From the NCBI GenBank assembly GCA_031277795.1, contig JAITLQ010000008.1, forward strand, positions 1-64,000: a stretch of 64,000 nt of DNA, in the 5' to 3' direction. Below the pieces are notes generated by a model. The model worked only from the letters and a program-made list of their open reading frames with translations. It did no database searches and was not told the origin of the DNA. Within the stretch, counting starts at the first letter, position 1, and each line of letters starts with the position of its first letter. Of this stretch, positions 1 to 8,673 are shown in pieces. The stretch is from Arthrobacter sp. (GTDB lineage Bacteria; Actinomycetota; Actinomycetes; Actinomycetales; Micrococcaceae). A program made the translations under genes and the position numbers.

Positions 1-49
1 CGATGGTACTGCAACCGGGAGGTTGTGGGAGAGTAGGACGCCGCCGGAC
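1..49 (+). rRNA. rrf: 5S rRNA, 3' end only
   Basis: The window opens inside a bacterial 5S rRNA. The bases CGATGGTACTGC followed by GGGAGAGTAGGACGCCGCC are the conserved 3' third of the molecule, including the helix that precedes the terminal stem. The 5' two thirds lie outside the window, so an rRNA operon should end here. The exact 3' base is approximate. Confidence 0.88.
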
Positions 50-64
50 ACAACCACAAAAGAG

Positions 65-120
65 AAGGCCCCGCAGCCCCCACCCCCGAACAAGGGTGGA
101 GAGGCGCGGGGCCTTCCCCC
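65..120 (+). terminator. rRNA operon terminator
   Basis: A 10-base arm AAGGCCCCGC at 65-74 pairs perfectly with GCGGGGCCTT at 106-115, and CCCCACCC/GGGTGG adds pairing inside the loop. It starts about 16 bases after the 5S rRNA, as expected for the end of the ribosomal operon. Confidence 0.8.
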
Positions 121-259
121 GTTAACGACACAACCCACCGGCATCCCCGGCCCACACCGCCGGCCGCAGGCAGCATTACAGCGGACAGGACAGGCACCCT
201 GGTCGCTAGCCGGCACCCGGCAAACCGCAACCACCCCAAGCAGCACCTCTCCACCCCAG

Positions 260-317
260 AATCGGAGTGCCCCCGGTACACTTCCGGGCCCAAAACCGTA
301 CACAACCCACTCCAATC
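260..317. repeat. Dispersed palindrome family 1, copy 1 (degenerate)
   Basis: The left end ATCGGAGTG and the right end CACAACCCACTCCAATC mark a decayed copy of the roughly 56-60 base palindrome whose best copies are at 33628 and 37909. The right half is better conserved than the left, so the two arms pair only partly. Confidence 0.7.
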
Positions 318-538
318 CACAAGGGGTAGGGACCGGGTGGGGGAGAAGAGACTGAGTGAAGGGCGAAGGCAACGGGTAAGGCCGAGATGACGGGGCATTG
401 GGAGACGGGGAAGCGGGCGCAGCTTGCAGGCCGGCGAGAGCAGCCCTGGCACTCCGAACGGCCTCCCAACCTTGCCCCTAGACCCTGACGGTGCCCGAAA
501 CGGTCCTCGCCCCAGAGCAGCCGGCACCCACACCCCGG

Positions 539-597
539 AATCGGAGTCAGTTCGGTACGGTTCTGCGCCGAAAACCGTACACAACCCACTCCGATCT
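539..597. repeat. Dispersed palindrome family 1, copy 2 (degenerate)
   Basis: Same layout as its neighbours: AATCGGAGT at the left, GGTACGG and CCGAAAACCGTAC at the centre, and CACAACCCACTCCGATC at the right. The arms pair over the ends and the GTAC-containing centre but mismatch between them. Confidence 0.72.
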
Positions 598-654
598 ACA
601 GGGGGAGAGACCGGCTAAGGGGAAGGGCAGCCCCAGCCGGCACACCAACAACAG

Positions 655-713
655 AATCGGAGTGCCCCGGGTACGGTTCTACGCCCAAAACCGTACACAA
701 CCCACTCCGATCC
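655..713. repeat. Dispersed palindrome family 1, copy 3 (degenerate)
   Basis: Third copy in 450 bases, with AATCGGAGTG at the left and CACAACCCACTCCGATCC at the right. The right half is almost identical to copy 2, while the left half resembles copy 1. Confidence 0.72.
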
Positions 714-850
714 AGAGGGGGGTGCACGGACGGGTGGACGGACGGGTGAGGGACTGCGGGCCTGGAGCGACGGGTGCGTGTCTTAGGGGTCTTGTTCGGC
801 ATACCGTTCTGGGTAGCGGGCACGGCGCGTCTTAGGACCCAGGAACGCCT

Positions 851-880
851 GAGGGCGCCCACCGTGCGGTGGACGCCCTC
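851..880 (-). terminator. Hairpin after the surface-protein gene
   Basis: GAGGGCG at 851-857 pairs with CGCCCTC at 874-880 and CCACCG pairs with CGGTGG inside it, with one C/A mismatch. It lies 28 bases beyond the stop codon of the minus-strand surface-protein gene and probably ends its transcript. Confidence 0.6.
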
Positions 881-908
881 GGTTCTTGCGCGGATCTGAC
901 CGGGCGGC

Positions 909-2708
909 TCAGTGCCTGCGAGCGCTTCGCCTGCGGGCCGTCAGGATCAGACCTGCAGCGGCTGCCATGAGCAGGAGTGAGGTGAGAGCCAGGACGGCCA
1001 CGTTGGCGCCAGTGTTGGCCAGGGCTTTGGCCTGCGTCGTGCCGGAAGCCTCGGTCGCTGGTGCCTCACTCGCTGCCCCTCCGGCGACGCCTTCGTTTTC
1101 ACTGGCGTCCCCGGCCCCGGCGCCTCCATCGCTGGGGCTCGTTGAGGAGGTGCTGGGGCCGTCCGTCGCTGAGGAACGGATGCCTTGCTCGGTCGAGGAG
1201 GCCTCGGTGCCGGCGGGCGTGCTCGTGGCGGGGTTCGAGGACTCCTGGGTGGCGGTCTCGGACGTCGGGGAGACGGTGCCGCTGGTCGTGGCCGTCGTCT
1301 CGGTGGTGGAGGCGATCGGGGCGTCGGTGGTTGGCTGCTCCGTGGTGCCCGTGGCAGACGTTGCCGGCGACTCGGAAGTCGCCGTGGTCTCGCTCGTCGG
1401 AACCTCTGACGTCTCCGTCGTCGTTGTTTCGGTGGTGGGAGTCTCGGACGTTTCCGTCGTCGTTGTTTCGGTGGTGGGAACCTCTGACGTTTCCGTCGTC
1501 GTCGTTTCGGTGGTCGGGGCTTCGGAGGTGGACACCGTTGTCTCGGTGGTCGGCGTCTCGCTCGTGGACGGAGCGGCGCTGCTGGAAGGCACGTCCTTCA
1601 CGCACGGCAGCTCGGCCGTGAAGTTGTGGTGGTGGATCTCGGCGTCGCCGGTGGAGGTGAAGTCCTGGCTCAGCCACTGACCGTTGACGGAGAGGGCAGC
1701 GGAGACCGTGAGGTCGGTGTTGGGCGCGTACACCGCGCCCAGCACCTGAGGCTGCAGGGTGAAGTCGCCGGTGACGTCGGAGAGGTCCCACAGGATGTAG
1801 GAGGCCAGCTTCTGGTCTTCCCCGTTCGCGCTGAAGCCCTCGAGCTTGATCTCGGGCAGCGTCGTCGTGCCCGCGGGCACCTTGAAGATCAGGGGAGCTT
1901 GCGCGGAGGGGCGGAAGCTACCCAGCTTGATTCCCGTGAAGGTGAGGGGCCGGTGGTCCCAGGTCTCGCCGGTCAGGGGCAGGGTGATCACGTTCGGCTG
2001 GGTGGTGGAGAGCCCGGTGAGCTTGGCCATGCCGCCCTCCTCGCCCACGCTCGGGAACGCGGCAAGCGCATTGGGGGCCGTGGTCAGCCGGTTCAGGCAC
2101 TGCGTGTTGGCGGCGATGCGCTGTTCGGTGTCCGTGAAGTACTCCGAGACATCGCTCTTGGCGGCCTTGAGCTTGCCCACGTTCGACTCCACCCCGGACA
2201 GGGCGTTGAACTGGAAGAAGTTGGCCCCGTCCGTGATCTTCAGCAGCGAGTTCGCGGAGAAGGCGTAGCTGCCCAGCGAGCCGAACTTGCCGATGGCCTC
2301 GGAGCCCGTCTCGATGCTCGTGGCCCGCTCGTTGGACATCTCGGCCTTCACGGCCCCGAGGTTCCCTGCCAGCACGCGCACGCGTTCCCCGTCGATCTCC
2401 GGCACCGTGAAATCACCGGTGCCCGCGGAGCGCTGAAGGAAGGTGAACTTGCTCTGCGGCGCGTTGGTGCTCAACGTTCCGAAGGCGGCAACCGAACCTT
2501 CCACCTCGGCATTTCCCAGCTTCGCGTCGCCGCGGCTCAGGATCGTGAAGCCCTCGTTGACGTCGAAGGGATTGAAGGTGGCGACGGCGCTGTCGGCCTG
2601 CGCCGTGGTGGCCGCGATGGTGACAAGGGCGGTGCCGGCCAGGCTGGCCGTGACGAGCCCGGCCGCGCCGATCAGTGCGCCTGCGCGGGCGCGTACGGAC
2701 CAAGACAT
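909..2708 (-). CDS. LAxTG-anchored surface protein, choice-of-anchor A type
   Basis: Predicted cell-wall-anchored protein of 599 residues. A signal peptide (hydrophobic 11-33, likely cut after AQA at 36-38) is followed by a globular part of about 45-370 resembling the choice-of-anchor A domain of Gram-positive surface proteins. Then comes a Thr/Glu/Ser/Pro stalk built of 13-residue repeats, a Ser/Thr/Gly spacer, and a sorting signal: LANTG at 563-567, a hydrophobic helix and an Arg-rich tail. LAxTG is typical of actinobacterial class E sortase substrates. The chosen ATG has GGAG eight bases upstream; an in-frame ATG 22 codons earlier would put unrelated residues before the signal peptide. No sortase gene is in the window and the ligand is unknown. 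Confidence 0.85.
   Translation of the reverse strand: MSWSVRARAGALIGAAGLVTASLAGTALVTIAATTAQADSAVATFNPFDVNEGFTILSRGDAKLGNAEVEGSVAAFGTLSTNAPQSKFTFLQRSAGTGDFTVPEIDGERVRVLAGNLGAVKAEMSNERATSIETGSEAIGKFGSLGSYAFSANSLLKITDGANFFQFNALSGVESNVGKLKAAKSDVSEYFTDTEQRIAANTQCLNRLTTAPNALAAFPSVGEEGGMAKLTGLSTTQPNVITLPLTGETWDHRPLTFTGIKLGSFRPSAQAPLIFKVPAGTTTLPEIKLEGFSANGEDQKLASYILWDLSDVTGDFTLQPQVLGAVYAPNTDLTVSAALSVNGQWLSQDFTSTGDAEIHHHNFTAELPCVKDVPSSSAAPSTSETPTTETTVSTSEAPTTETTTTETSEVPTTETTTTETSETPTTETTTTETSEVPTSETTATSESPATSATGTTEQPTTDAPIASTTETTATTSGTVSPTSETATQESSNPATSTPAGTEASSTEQGIRSSATDGPSTSSTSPSDGGAGAGDASENEGVAGGAASEAPATEASGTTQAKALANTGANVAVLALTSLLLMAAAAGLILTARRRSARRH
1402..1518. repeat. 39-base tandem repeat, three units, in surface-protein stalk
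   Basis: Three consecutive 39-base units (from 1402, 1441 and 1480) encode 13-residue Thr/Glu-rich repeats of the stalk. A decayed fourth unit follows. Because 39 is a multiple of three, gain or loss of a unit would change stalk length without breaking the frame. Confidence 0.85.
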
Positions 2709-2892
2709 GAAAGATACTCCAGAGTTCGAATCGTGGAAGGGGACACACGATCGTTGATAGATCAACCTTGACACTCTATGACAAGAGGGAAATCGAACAC
2801 TGAGTGGTTAGTCCTCCACCCGAGCACGTGCGTTCTTCACGCCCGCTGGGGGCAGAGCAACCGTGCAGCGGCGCTCATGCCGGGTGAAAGCG

Positions 2893-2948
2893 AAGGGCCC
2901 GCCCCGTCCAGATCGCGCAGAGCGCGACAGGGACGGGGCGGGCCCTCC
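2893..2948 (-). terminator. purSQL operon terminator
   Basis: AGGGCCCGCCCCGTCC pairs perfectly with its complement on the far side of a roughly 20-base loop, which itself holds a small TCGCGC/GCGCGA stem. It begins 30 bases after the purL stop. Confidence 0.8.
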
Positions 2949-2977
2949 ACAGCAGCGGATGGACCGCCGCTAGAGCA

Positions 2978-5284
2978 TCAGCCGAAGTGCTTGGCCAGCG
3001 TGGCCGTGTTGGCCTCGCGCAGTTCCTCGACGGGCACGGAGAACAGGTCCTGGACATCCAGGGCACCGGACTCGGCGTCGACAACACCCAGGCGCAGCGC
3101 CGGGTACTCGCGCATGCCCACCATGTCGGCGAAGCGCTCCTCCTCGGCGCGGGGCACGGCCACGAGGACGCGGCCCTGGCTCTCGGAGAACAGCGCCGTG
3201 AAGGCATCGACCCCGTCGCGCTGCAGCAGCGGCTCCAGGTTCACGCGGGCACCCACACCGTGGCGCAGGACCATCTCGGACAGGGCGGCGGCGAGGCCAC
3301 CCTCGGAGAGGTCGTGCGCGGCGTCGAGCATGCCGTCGCGGGACGCGGAGATGAGGATCTGCCCCAGGGTCTTCTCGGCCTGCAGGTCAACCTTCGGCGG
3401 CAGGCCGCCCAGGTGGCCGCGCAGGTTCGCGAACTCGGAGCCGTCCAGCTCGTCGCTCGTGGTGCCCAGCAGGTAGATGGCCTCGCCGTCGTGCTCCTCG
3501 CGCCAGCCCGAGGGCGTGCGGCGGGAGACATCGTCGAAGCGGCCGAGCACGCCCACCACGGGGGTGGGATGGATGGCCGTGGTGCCGGTCTGGTTGTACA
3601 GGGACACGTTGCCGCCGGTCACGGGGACCTGCAGCTCGAGGCACGCGTCGGACAGGCCGTCGATGGCCTGCACAAACTGCCACATGACCTCGGGGTCCTC
3701 GGGGGAGCCGAAGTTCAGGCAGTCGGTCACGGCCATCGGCACGGCGCCGGTCGTGGCGACGTTGCGGTAGGACTCGGCCAGCGCCAGCTGGGCGCCGGCG
3801 TAGGGGTCCAGGTAGGCGTAGCGACCGTTGGCGTCCGTTGCGAGACCCACGCCCATGCCCGAGGCCTCGTCGACGCGAACCACGCCCGCGTCGTCGGGCA
3901 TCGCCTGGGCGGTGTTGCCGCCCACGTAGCGGTCGTACTGGTTGGTGATCCAGGACTTGTCGCAGAGGTTCGGCGAGGCGATGAGCTCCAGCAGCGACGA
4001 GCGCAGCTCGTCACCCGAGGCCGGCAGGGAGGCACCGGCGTCGGAGGAGCGGAACGTGTCGGCCTGCAGCGCGTCCTGGCGGGCCGGGCGCGTCTGCGGG
4101 CGATCGTAGGTGGGGCCGTCGTGGGCCACGGAGCGCGGGTCGACGTCGACGATGGTCTCGCCGTCCCACGTGATGATGAGGCGGCCGGTGTCGGTGACCT
4201 CGCCCAGCCAGGAGTACTCCACGCCCCACTTGGCCATGACAGCCTCGAAGGCCTCGGCCTTGGCCGGGGTGACCACGGCCATCATGCGCTCCTGCGACTC
4301 CGACATGAGGATCTCGCCGGGCGTCAGGGTGGGGTCGCGCAGCAGCACGTCGGTGAGCTCCACCTGCATGCCGCCGTCGCCGTTGGAGGCCAGCTCCGAG
4401 GTGGCGCAGGAGATGCCGGCCGCACCCAGGTCCTGGATGCCCTCGACCAGCTCGGCCTTGAAGAGCTCGAGGCAGCACTCGATGAGGACCTTCTCGGCGA
4501 AGGGATCGCCCACCTGCACCGCGGGGCGCTTGGAGGGCTTGGTGTCGTCGAAGGACTCCGAGGCCAGCACCGAGGCGCCGCCGATGCCGTCGCCGCCCGT
4601 GCGGGCGCCGAAGAGCACCACGCGGTTGCCCACGCCGGAGGCGTTGGCCAGGCGCAGGTCCTCGTGGCGCAGCACGCCAACGGCGAGGGCGTTCACGAGC
4701 GGGTTGGCCTGGTAGACCTCGTCGAAGACGGTCTCGCCGCCGATGTTCGGCAGGCCGAGGGAGTTGCCGTAGCCGCCGATGCCGGAGACGATGCCGTGCA
4801 CCAAGCGGGCGGTGTCCGGGTGATCGATCGCGCCGAAGCGCAGCGGATCCATGACCGCCACGGGGCGGGCGCCCATCGAGATGATGTCGCGGACGATGCC
4901 GCCGATGCCCGTGGCCGCGCCCTGGTATGGCTCCACGAAGGAGGGGTGATTGTGGGACTCGACCTTGAAGGTCACGGCCCAGCCATCGCCCAGGTCGGTG
5001 ACGCCGGCGTTCTCGCCGATGCCGACCATCATGTCCTTCTTCATCGCCTCGTCCAGCTTGGCGCCGAACTTCTTGAGGTGGATCTTGGAGGACTTGTAGG
5101 AGCAGTGCTCGCTCCACATGACCGAGTACATGGCGAGCTCGGCGGCGGTGGGGCGGCGGCCCAGCAGATCAACGATGCGCTGGTACTCGTCCTGCTTCAG
5201 GCCAAGCTCGGCCCACGGCTGCTCTTCGCCCGGGGTCGCCGCGGCGTTCTCGACCGTGTCGATGTTGAACTTCTGCGCGCTCAC
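2978..5284 (-). CDS. purL: Phosphoribosylformylglycinamidine synthase subunit PurL
   Basis: Large subunit of FGAM synthase: turns FGAR, ATP and PurQ-supplied ammonia into FGAM in cytoplasmic de novo purine synthesis. At 768 residues it is the small-type PurL that needs separate PurQ and PurS partners, and all three are encoded here in order. Typical motifs are visible: SEHCSYKSS near 58-66 with the active-site His region, [10 protein letters not shown] at 111-120, and the glycine-rich nucleotide segments GIGGIVRDI and GLPNIGGE. The start is a GTG whose GTGA overlaps the purQ stop by four bases, implying translational coupling; a longer upstream reading would run through purQ in the wrong frame. 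Confidence 0.97.
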   Translation of the reverse strand: MSAQKFNIDTVENAAATPGEEQPWAELGLKQDEYQRIVDLLGRRPTAAELAMYSVMWSEHCSYKSSKIHLKKFGAKLDEAMKKDMMVGIGENAGVTDLGDGWAVTFKVESHNHPSFVEPYQGAATGIGGIVRDIISMGARPVAVMDPLRFGAIDHPDTARLVHGIVSGIGGYGNSLGLPNIGGETVFDEVYQANPLVNALAVGVLRHEDLRLANASGVGNRVVLFGARTGGDGIGGASVLASESFDDTKPSKRPAVQVGDPFAEKVLIECCLELFKAELVEGIQDLGAAGISCATSELASNGDGGMQVELTDVLLRDPTLTPGEILMSESQERMMAVVTPAKAEAFEAVMAKWGVEYSWLGEVTDTGRLIITWDGETIVDVDPRSVAHDGPTYDRPQTRPARQDALQADTFRSSDAGASLPASGDELRSSLLELIASPNLCDKSWITNQYDRYVGGNTAQAMPDDAGVVRVDEASGMGVGLATDANGRYAYLDPYAGAQLALAESYRNVATTGAVPMAVTDCLNFGSPEDPEVMWQFVQAIDGLSDACLELQVPVTGGNVSLYNQTGTTAIHPTPVVGVLGRFDDVSRRTPSGWREEHDGEAIYLLGTTSDELDGSEFANLRGHLGGLPPKVDLQAEKTLGQILISASRDGMLDAAHDLSEGGLAAALSEMVLRHGVGARVNLEPLLQRDGVDAFTALFSESQGRVLVAVPRAEEERFADMVGMREYPALRLGVVDAESGALDVQDLFSVPVEELREANTATLAKHFG

Positions 5285-6039
5285 TTGGAGGCCTCCAGGA
5301 GGTGCTTGATGACGGAGGTGAAGAAGTAGATGCCGTCGGTGCCCGTGTGGTCGGGGCCGAAGCCCTTCTCCACGGCGTGCTCCGGGTGCGGCATGAGGCC
5401 CACCACGTTGCCGGCCTCGTTGGTGATGCCGGCGATGTTGTTGCGGGAGCCGTTGGGGTTCAGGCCCTCGTAGCGGAACACCACGCGCCCCTCCGCCTCG
5501 AGCGCATCCAGCGTCTTGGCGTCGGCAACGTACTGGCCGTCCTGGTTCTTCAGCGGGATCGTGATGACCTGATCCTGCTCGTAGAGGCCCGTCCAGCGGG
5601 TGTTCACGTTCTCCACCTTGAGCTGCTGATCGCGGCAGATGAAGTGCAGGTGGTCGTTCTTGATCATGGAACCGGGCAGCAGGTGCGACTCGGTCAGGAT
5701 CTGGAAGCCGTTGCAGATGCCGAGGACCGGCAGCTTGGCGTCGGAGTTCGCTGCGTCCACGATCTTGTCCATCATGGGGGCGAAGCGGGAGATGGCGCCG
5801 GCGCGCAGGTAGTCGCCGTAGGAGAAGCCGCCGGGGATGATGACGGCGTCCACGTCCTGGAGGGAATCGTCCGCGTGCCACAGCGGCACGACCTCGGCGC
5901 CGGCGATGCGCGCGGCGCGGGCGGCGTCGCGGTCATCGAGGGTGCCAGGGAAGGTCACCACGCCGATCTTGACGCCGGAGTTCGGGAACGTGGGCAGGGT
6001 GTTGTCCACGAGGAACGGGAATTCGACGGTGCGAGGCAT
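5281..6039 (-). CDS. purQ: Phosphoribosylformylglycinamidine synthase subunit PurQ
   Basis: Class I glutamine amidotransferase that releases ammonia from glutamine for PurL. The nucleophile Cys109 sits in the elbow GICNG and the His218/Glu220 pair in PHPEH completes the triad. The protein has 252 residues, about 20 longer at the N terminus than usual, because the typical start ([10 protein letters not shown]) is encoded by GTC and cannot initiate; the upstream ATG with GAGG five bases away is the best start. It lies 7 bases after purS and overlaps purL by 4 bases. Confidence 0.96.
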   Translation of the reverse strand: MPRTVEFPFLVDNTLPTFPNSGVKIGVVTFPGTLDDRDAARAARIAGAEVVPLWHADDSLQDVDAVIIPGGFSYGDYLRAGAISRFAPMMDKIVDAANSDAKLPVLGICNGFQILTESHLLPGSMIKNDHLHFICRDQQLKVENVNTRWTGLYEQDQVITIPLKNQDGQYVADAKTLDALEAEGRVVFRYEGLNPNGSRNNIAGITNEAGNVVGLMPHPEHAVEKGFGPDHTGTDGIYFFTSVIKHLLEASK

Positions 6040-6046
6040 CAGGGCC

Positions 6047-6304
6047 TCACTCGGCGTCGGCGACGACGGTGACGGCGACGACGTCCTCGATCACCGGGTT
6101 GGAGAGCATCGTGGCGGCGGCCTCGCGGGCCTGGGCCAGGATCTCCTCGGTCACCTTGCCATCCACGGTGAGCTCAAAGCGCTTGCCCTGGCGGACGCCG
6201 GAGAAGGCGGTGAAGCCGAGACGGGGCAGGGCGCCGACGATGGCCTTGCCCTGGGGGTCGAGAATCTCGGGTTTGGGCATGACGTCGACAACGATCCGGG
6301 GCAT
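6047..6304 (-). CDS. purS: Phosphoribosylformylglycinamidine synthase subunit PurS
   Basis: Small 85-residue bridging subunit that lets PurL and PurQ form the ammonia-channelling FGAM synthase complex. The sequence has the family pattern: an [19 protein letters not shown] start, the central [10 protein letters not shown] strand and a C-terminal valine-rich strand. The ATG chosen has AGGAG about six bases upstream; an ATG 16 codons earlier adds a non-homologous leader. First gene of the purSQL operon; the promoter must lie in the 230-base gap shared with the divergent nuclease gene. Confidence 0.95.
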   Translation of the reverse strand: MPRIVVDVMPKPEILDPQGKAIVGALPRLGFTAFSGVRQGKRFELTVDGKVTEEILAQAREAAATMLSNPVIEDVVAVTVVADAE

Positions 6305-6532
6305 CAGGGTTCTCCTGGGTACGCATGAGGTGGGTATGCGCGCTAAGAACACCGTGCCGTCTCACGCCGGACGGCGCTCCGCGAGCTTGCACTGCCCAGT
6401 CTATCGGCACGCGGGGCTGGGGCGAACTCGGTGACTGGTGCCGGTAGAAGAAGAGGAGGGAATGCACGACGGCGGGTGGTTGGCCCGGGCGCTTGGCGCG
6501 CCGTGGGCGCGCCGTCGGAGGGGCATGGAACG

Positions 6533-7519
6533 ATGTTCATCGTGTGGTCACCAAATTCTGCCTATGAGGCCGGGGCAAGGATCGGGCGAAACGTCCCTGA
6601 TCCGTGGATTGACGAGCGCGAGCTCAAAAGGCTGGTGCTCGGCCAGCTACGCCCCTCGTTTAAGCCCCGGAGGTCGCAGGCCGAAGCGAACGCCGAAAGC
6701 GCCAGCGGCGCCGCGGTGACGGCGGTGTTCCTGGCGATCGTCGCTTGTGCAGCTGCGGTGCTCGTGATCTTGCCTGATTGGCTGCCCAGCATCGTGCCTG
6801 ACGCCCGCGCGTGGGTCGCCACGGAGCTTCCGGCAGGAGTTCCGGCCTTGATCGCTGCGGGCCTGGTCGTCCTGGCCATCTTTGCTTGCTTTTCGGCGGT
6901 GCGCAGCCGGCGTCGGGCGCGTGAGGTCAGGACCTCTCTCCACCGCCAGTTGGCCGAGCACGCCTACCGGGGTGCGGCAGAGGCGGTGAACCGCCGCCGT
7001 GAACGTGAAGACCGGCGTTCCGCCGAAGCTGCTCAGGCCGAGGCGCGGCGCCAGCGTCGAGATCCCGCCGGCGCACGTGTAGCCCCTCTGGTCCACGAGA
7101 GCTACGCGGAGGTCTACCCCCTGCCCGAACCCAGGACAGGCGAAGTGACTCCCCTCGACGCGGAGGAACTGGCTGCGGAGTGGATGCGCCACATGGGTGA
7201 GCCCTCCGCGACCACAACTCAGGCCAGTTGGGACGGCGGGATCGATGTGGCTGGTCACTTCTACATCGCCCAGGTGAAGCACTTCAGCAGCAACATCGGT
7301 TCGAAGGCCATCCGAGAGTTCGCTGGTGTTGTGGCGGGCGATCCTCGAGGGCGGAAGGGGCTGTACTTCACGAGCACCGGATACGCATCTGGAGCTGTCG
7401 ACTTCGCCACCAGCGTGGGCTTGGCCTTGTTCCGGTACAACGCGTGGGAGGGGACGCTCGACGCCCTCAACCCGCCGGCGGAGCAGCTGCGCCATGGTGG
7501 ACTTGGCGTGAGGCGCTAG
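6533..7519 (+). CDS. Membrane-tethered Mrr-type restriction endonuclease-like protein
   Basis: Protein of 328 residues with two membrane helices (about 60-81 and 102-121), a charged Arg/Glu-rich probable coiled coil (about 125-170) and a C-terminal Mrr_cat fold. The PD-(D/E)xK signature is visible as WDGGIDVAGH (Asp228) and IAQVKHF (Gln237, Lys239), followed by an IREFAGVVAG helix typical of Mrr nucleases. Such proteins are predicted DNA endonucleases, sometimes of type IV that cut modified DNA. No methylase or helicase partner is adjacent, so it is a solitary gene; a defence role is inference. The ATG at the start of MFIVWSP was chosen over an upstream in-frame start that adds 34 low-complexity residues. 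Confidence 0.75.
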   Translation: MFIVWSPNSAYEAGARIGRNVPDPWIDERELKRLVLGQLRPSFKPRRSQAEANAESASGAAVTAVFLAIVACAAAVLVILPDWLPSIVPDARAWVATELPAGVPALIAAGLVVLAIFACFSAVRSRRRAREVRTSLHRQLAEHAYRGAAEAVNRRREREDRRSAEAAQAEARRQRRDPAGARVAPLVHESYAEVYPLPEPRTGEVTPLDAEELAAEWMRHMGEPSATTTQASWDGGIDVAGHFYIAQVKHFSSNIGSKAIREFAGVVAGDPRGRKGLYFTSTGYASGAVDFATSVGLALFRYNAWEGTLDALNPPAEQLRHGGLGVRR

Positions 7520-7550
7520 GACCGCACCTCAGCCGAGCTCAACGTCTCAC

Positions 7551-7596
7551 CCCGACGGCGGGGGCCGGGTCACTGACCCAACCACCCGCCGTCGGG
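7551..7596. terminator. Bidirectional terminator between convergent genes
   Basis: CCCGACGGCGGG at 7551-7562 pairs with CCCGCCGTCGGG at 7585-7596, and the loop contains an inner GGGTCA/TGACCC stem. It sits between the 3' ends of the nuclease gene and the reductase gene. The arm is an example of the recurrent GCCGTCGGGC motif. Confidence 0.7.
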
Positions 7597-7615
7597 CACC
7601 GCCCACCGAAGCGCA

Positions 7616-8476
7616 TCAGTGCTGTGAGGCCGCCACGATCTGCGGCATCGTGAGCGGCGCGCGCCCCTGCAACAGCAGGCGCAGCGGCTCGGAGGGAGCG
7701 TCGAGCTGACCGGCCGCGATGCTCGCGTCGATGAGGGCACCGAAGCGGGCCCCTGCCTCCGGGGCCCCGGCGGCGACGGAGCGTTCAACGAGATCGGCCG
7801 GCGTGACGTCGCGGGCCAGGATCTCCCGCCCGGCGGCCAGGGAGACCTCGGCGGCGAACTCCGTCATGGTCCAGCCCGGCCCGGCCAGCTCCCACACGAC
7901 CTCCTCCGCTGTGTCGTTGACGAGCGCGAAGGCGTCGGCGGCGGCGAAGTCCCCGCGCGCGGCCGTGGCCAGCGTGGCCCCGCCCGTGGCCGTGACGATC
8001 TCGCGCGCGGCCACGTATTGCCGGATCTGGTCCGTGTAGTTCTCGGTGTACCAGCCGTGGCGCAGGAAGGTGTGGGGCAGGCCGGTGTCGGCGATCATCC
8101 GCTCGGTGGCGAGGTGCTCCTCGGCGAGCGGATTGGTGGAGAAGTCGGCCCAGAGGATGGACGTGTAGGCGATGCGCTCCACCCCGGCGCCGCGGGCGGC
8201 GTCCACCACATGGGTGTGCTCGGCGAGGCGGTGACCCACCTGGTTGCCGGAGATGAGCAGGAGTCGGTCGACGCCCTGCAGCGCCTCGTAGAGGGCCTCG
8301 GGGTTGCCGTAGTCGGCGGTGCGGGTGGTGACGCCGAGCGGTTCAAGGTCGGCGAGCTTGCCTGGGTCCCTCGCGATGGCGACGATGCTGGCGGCCGGGA
8401 TCTCGAGGGCCAGCAGGGCGTCCACCACGAGGCGTCCAAGCTGACCGGTGGCCGCGGTGACGGCGTACGTGGTCAT
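7616..8476 (-). CDS. NmrA-like NAD(P)-binding reductase
   Basis: Atypical short-chain dehydrogenase of 286 residues, close to the NmrA / NAD(P)H:quinone oxidoreductase 2 (YtfG-type) group. The N-terminal Rossmann motif TAATGQLGRLV binds the dinucleotide; the usual catalytic Tyr-Lys pair of classical SDRs is not evident, as in NmrA relatives. The lid region HTFLRHGWYTENY is characteristic of this group. The start was placed at the ATG with GGAG seven bases upstream; codons before it are non-homologous. It is transcribed alone, with a long palindrome 90 bases upstream. The physiological substrate is not evident; quinone reduction is the family precedent. Confidence 0.82.
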   Translation of the reverse strand: MTTYAVTAATGQLGRLVVDALLALEIPAASIVAIARDPGKLADLEPLGVTTRTADYGNPEALYEALQGVDRLLLISGNQVGHRLAEHTHVVDAARGAGVERIAYTSILWADFSTNPLAEEHLATERMIADTGLPHTFLRHGWYTENYTDQIRQYVAAREIVTATGGATLATAARGDFAAADAFALVNDTAEEVVWELAGPGWTMTEFAAEVSLAAGREILARDVTPADLVERSVAAGAPEAGARFGALIDASIAAGQLDAPSEPLRLLLQGRAPLTMPQIVAASQH

Positions 8477-8563
8477 GGGGTCTCCTTCCACGAATGACAG
8501 GTACTCGTGATCCTGCCCTCGCCGCGGGTTCGCGCCAAGAGGCTCGCGTGAAACTCCCAGAGA

Positions 8564-8616
8564 TCCAGAAATCGACGGGAGATCGTCGTATGGACGATCT
8601 GCCGTCGTTTTCTGGA
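8564..8616. repeat. Long near-perfect inverted repeat
   Basis: Two 24-base arms (8564-8587 and 8593-8616) pair with only two mismatches around a 5-base loop GTATG. The outer part has the AGAAAnCGACGG pattern. It lies between the siderophore ATPase 3' end and the reductase promoter and could be an operator or a terminator; it has no second copy in the window. Confidence 0.75.
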
Positions 8617-8673
8617 TGCGAACCGGTGCGGTCGCTGGGGCCCGCCCGCCACGCACCCGTCGACTCACGGGAC

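Larger units (their letters stand above)
116..850. other. Gene-free tract with three palindromic repeats
   Basis: No open frame here has a ribosome site, a recognisable product or a credible codon pattern. The tract is made of three degenerate copies of a dispersed palindrome (described separately) separated by G-rich and purine-rich spacers. One spacer, around 385-415, resembles the flank of another copy near 33717-33745 (both contain a GGGAGAC core in a G-rich run), so more than the palindrome itself may be repeated. Confidence 0.6.

Noticed and set aside
2717-2731. T-loop-like GTTCGAATC in the gap before purSQL's neighbour
   Set aside because: No acceptor, D or anticodon arm can be drawn around it; it belongs to the 5' leader of the surface-protein gene.
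2987-5329. Very long open frame on the plus strand opposite purL
   Set aside because: It is the GC-rich antisense shadow of purL; the minus-strand gene has all PurL motifs and operon context.
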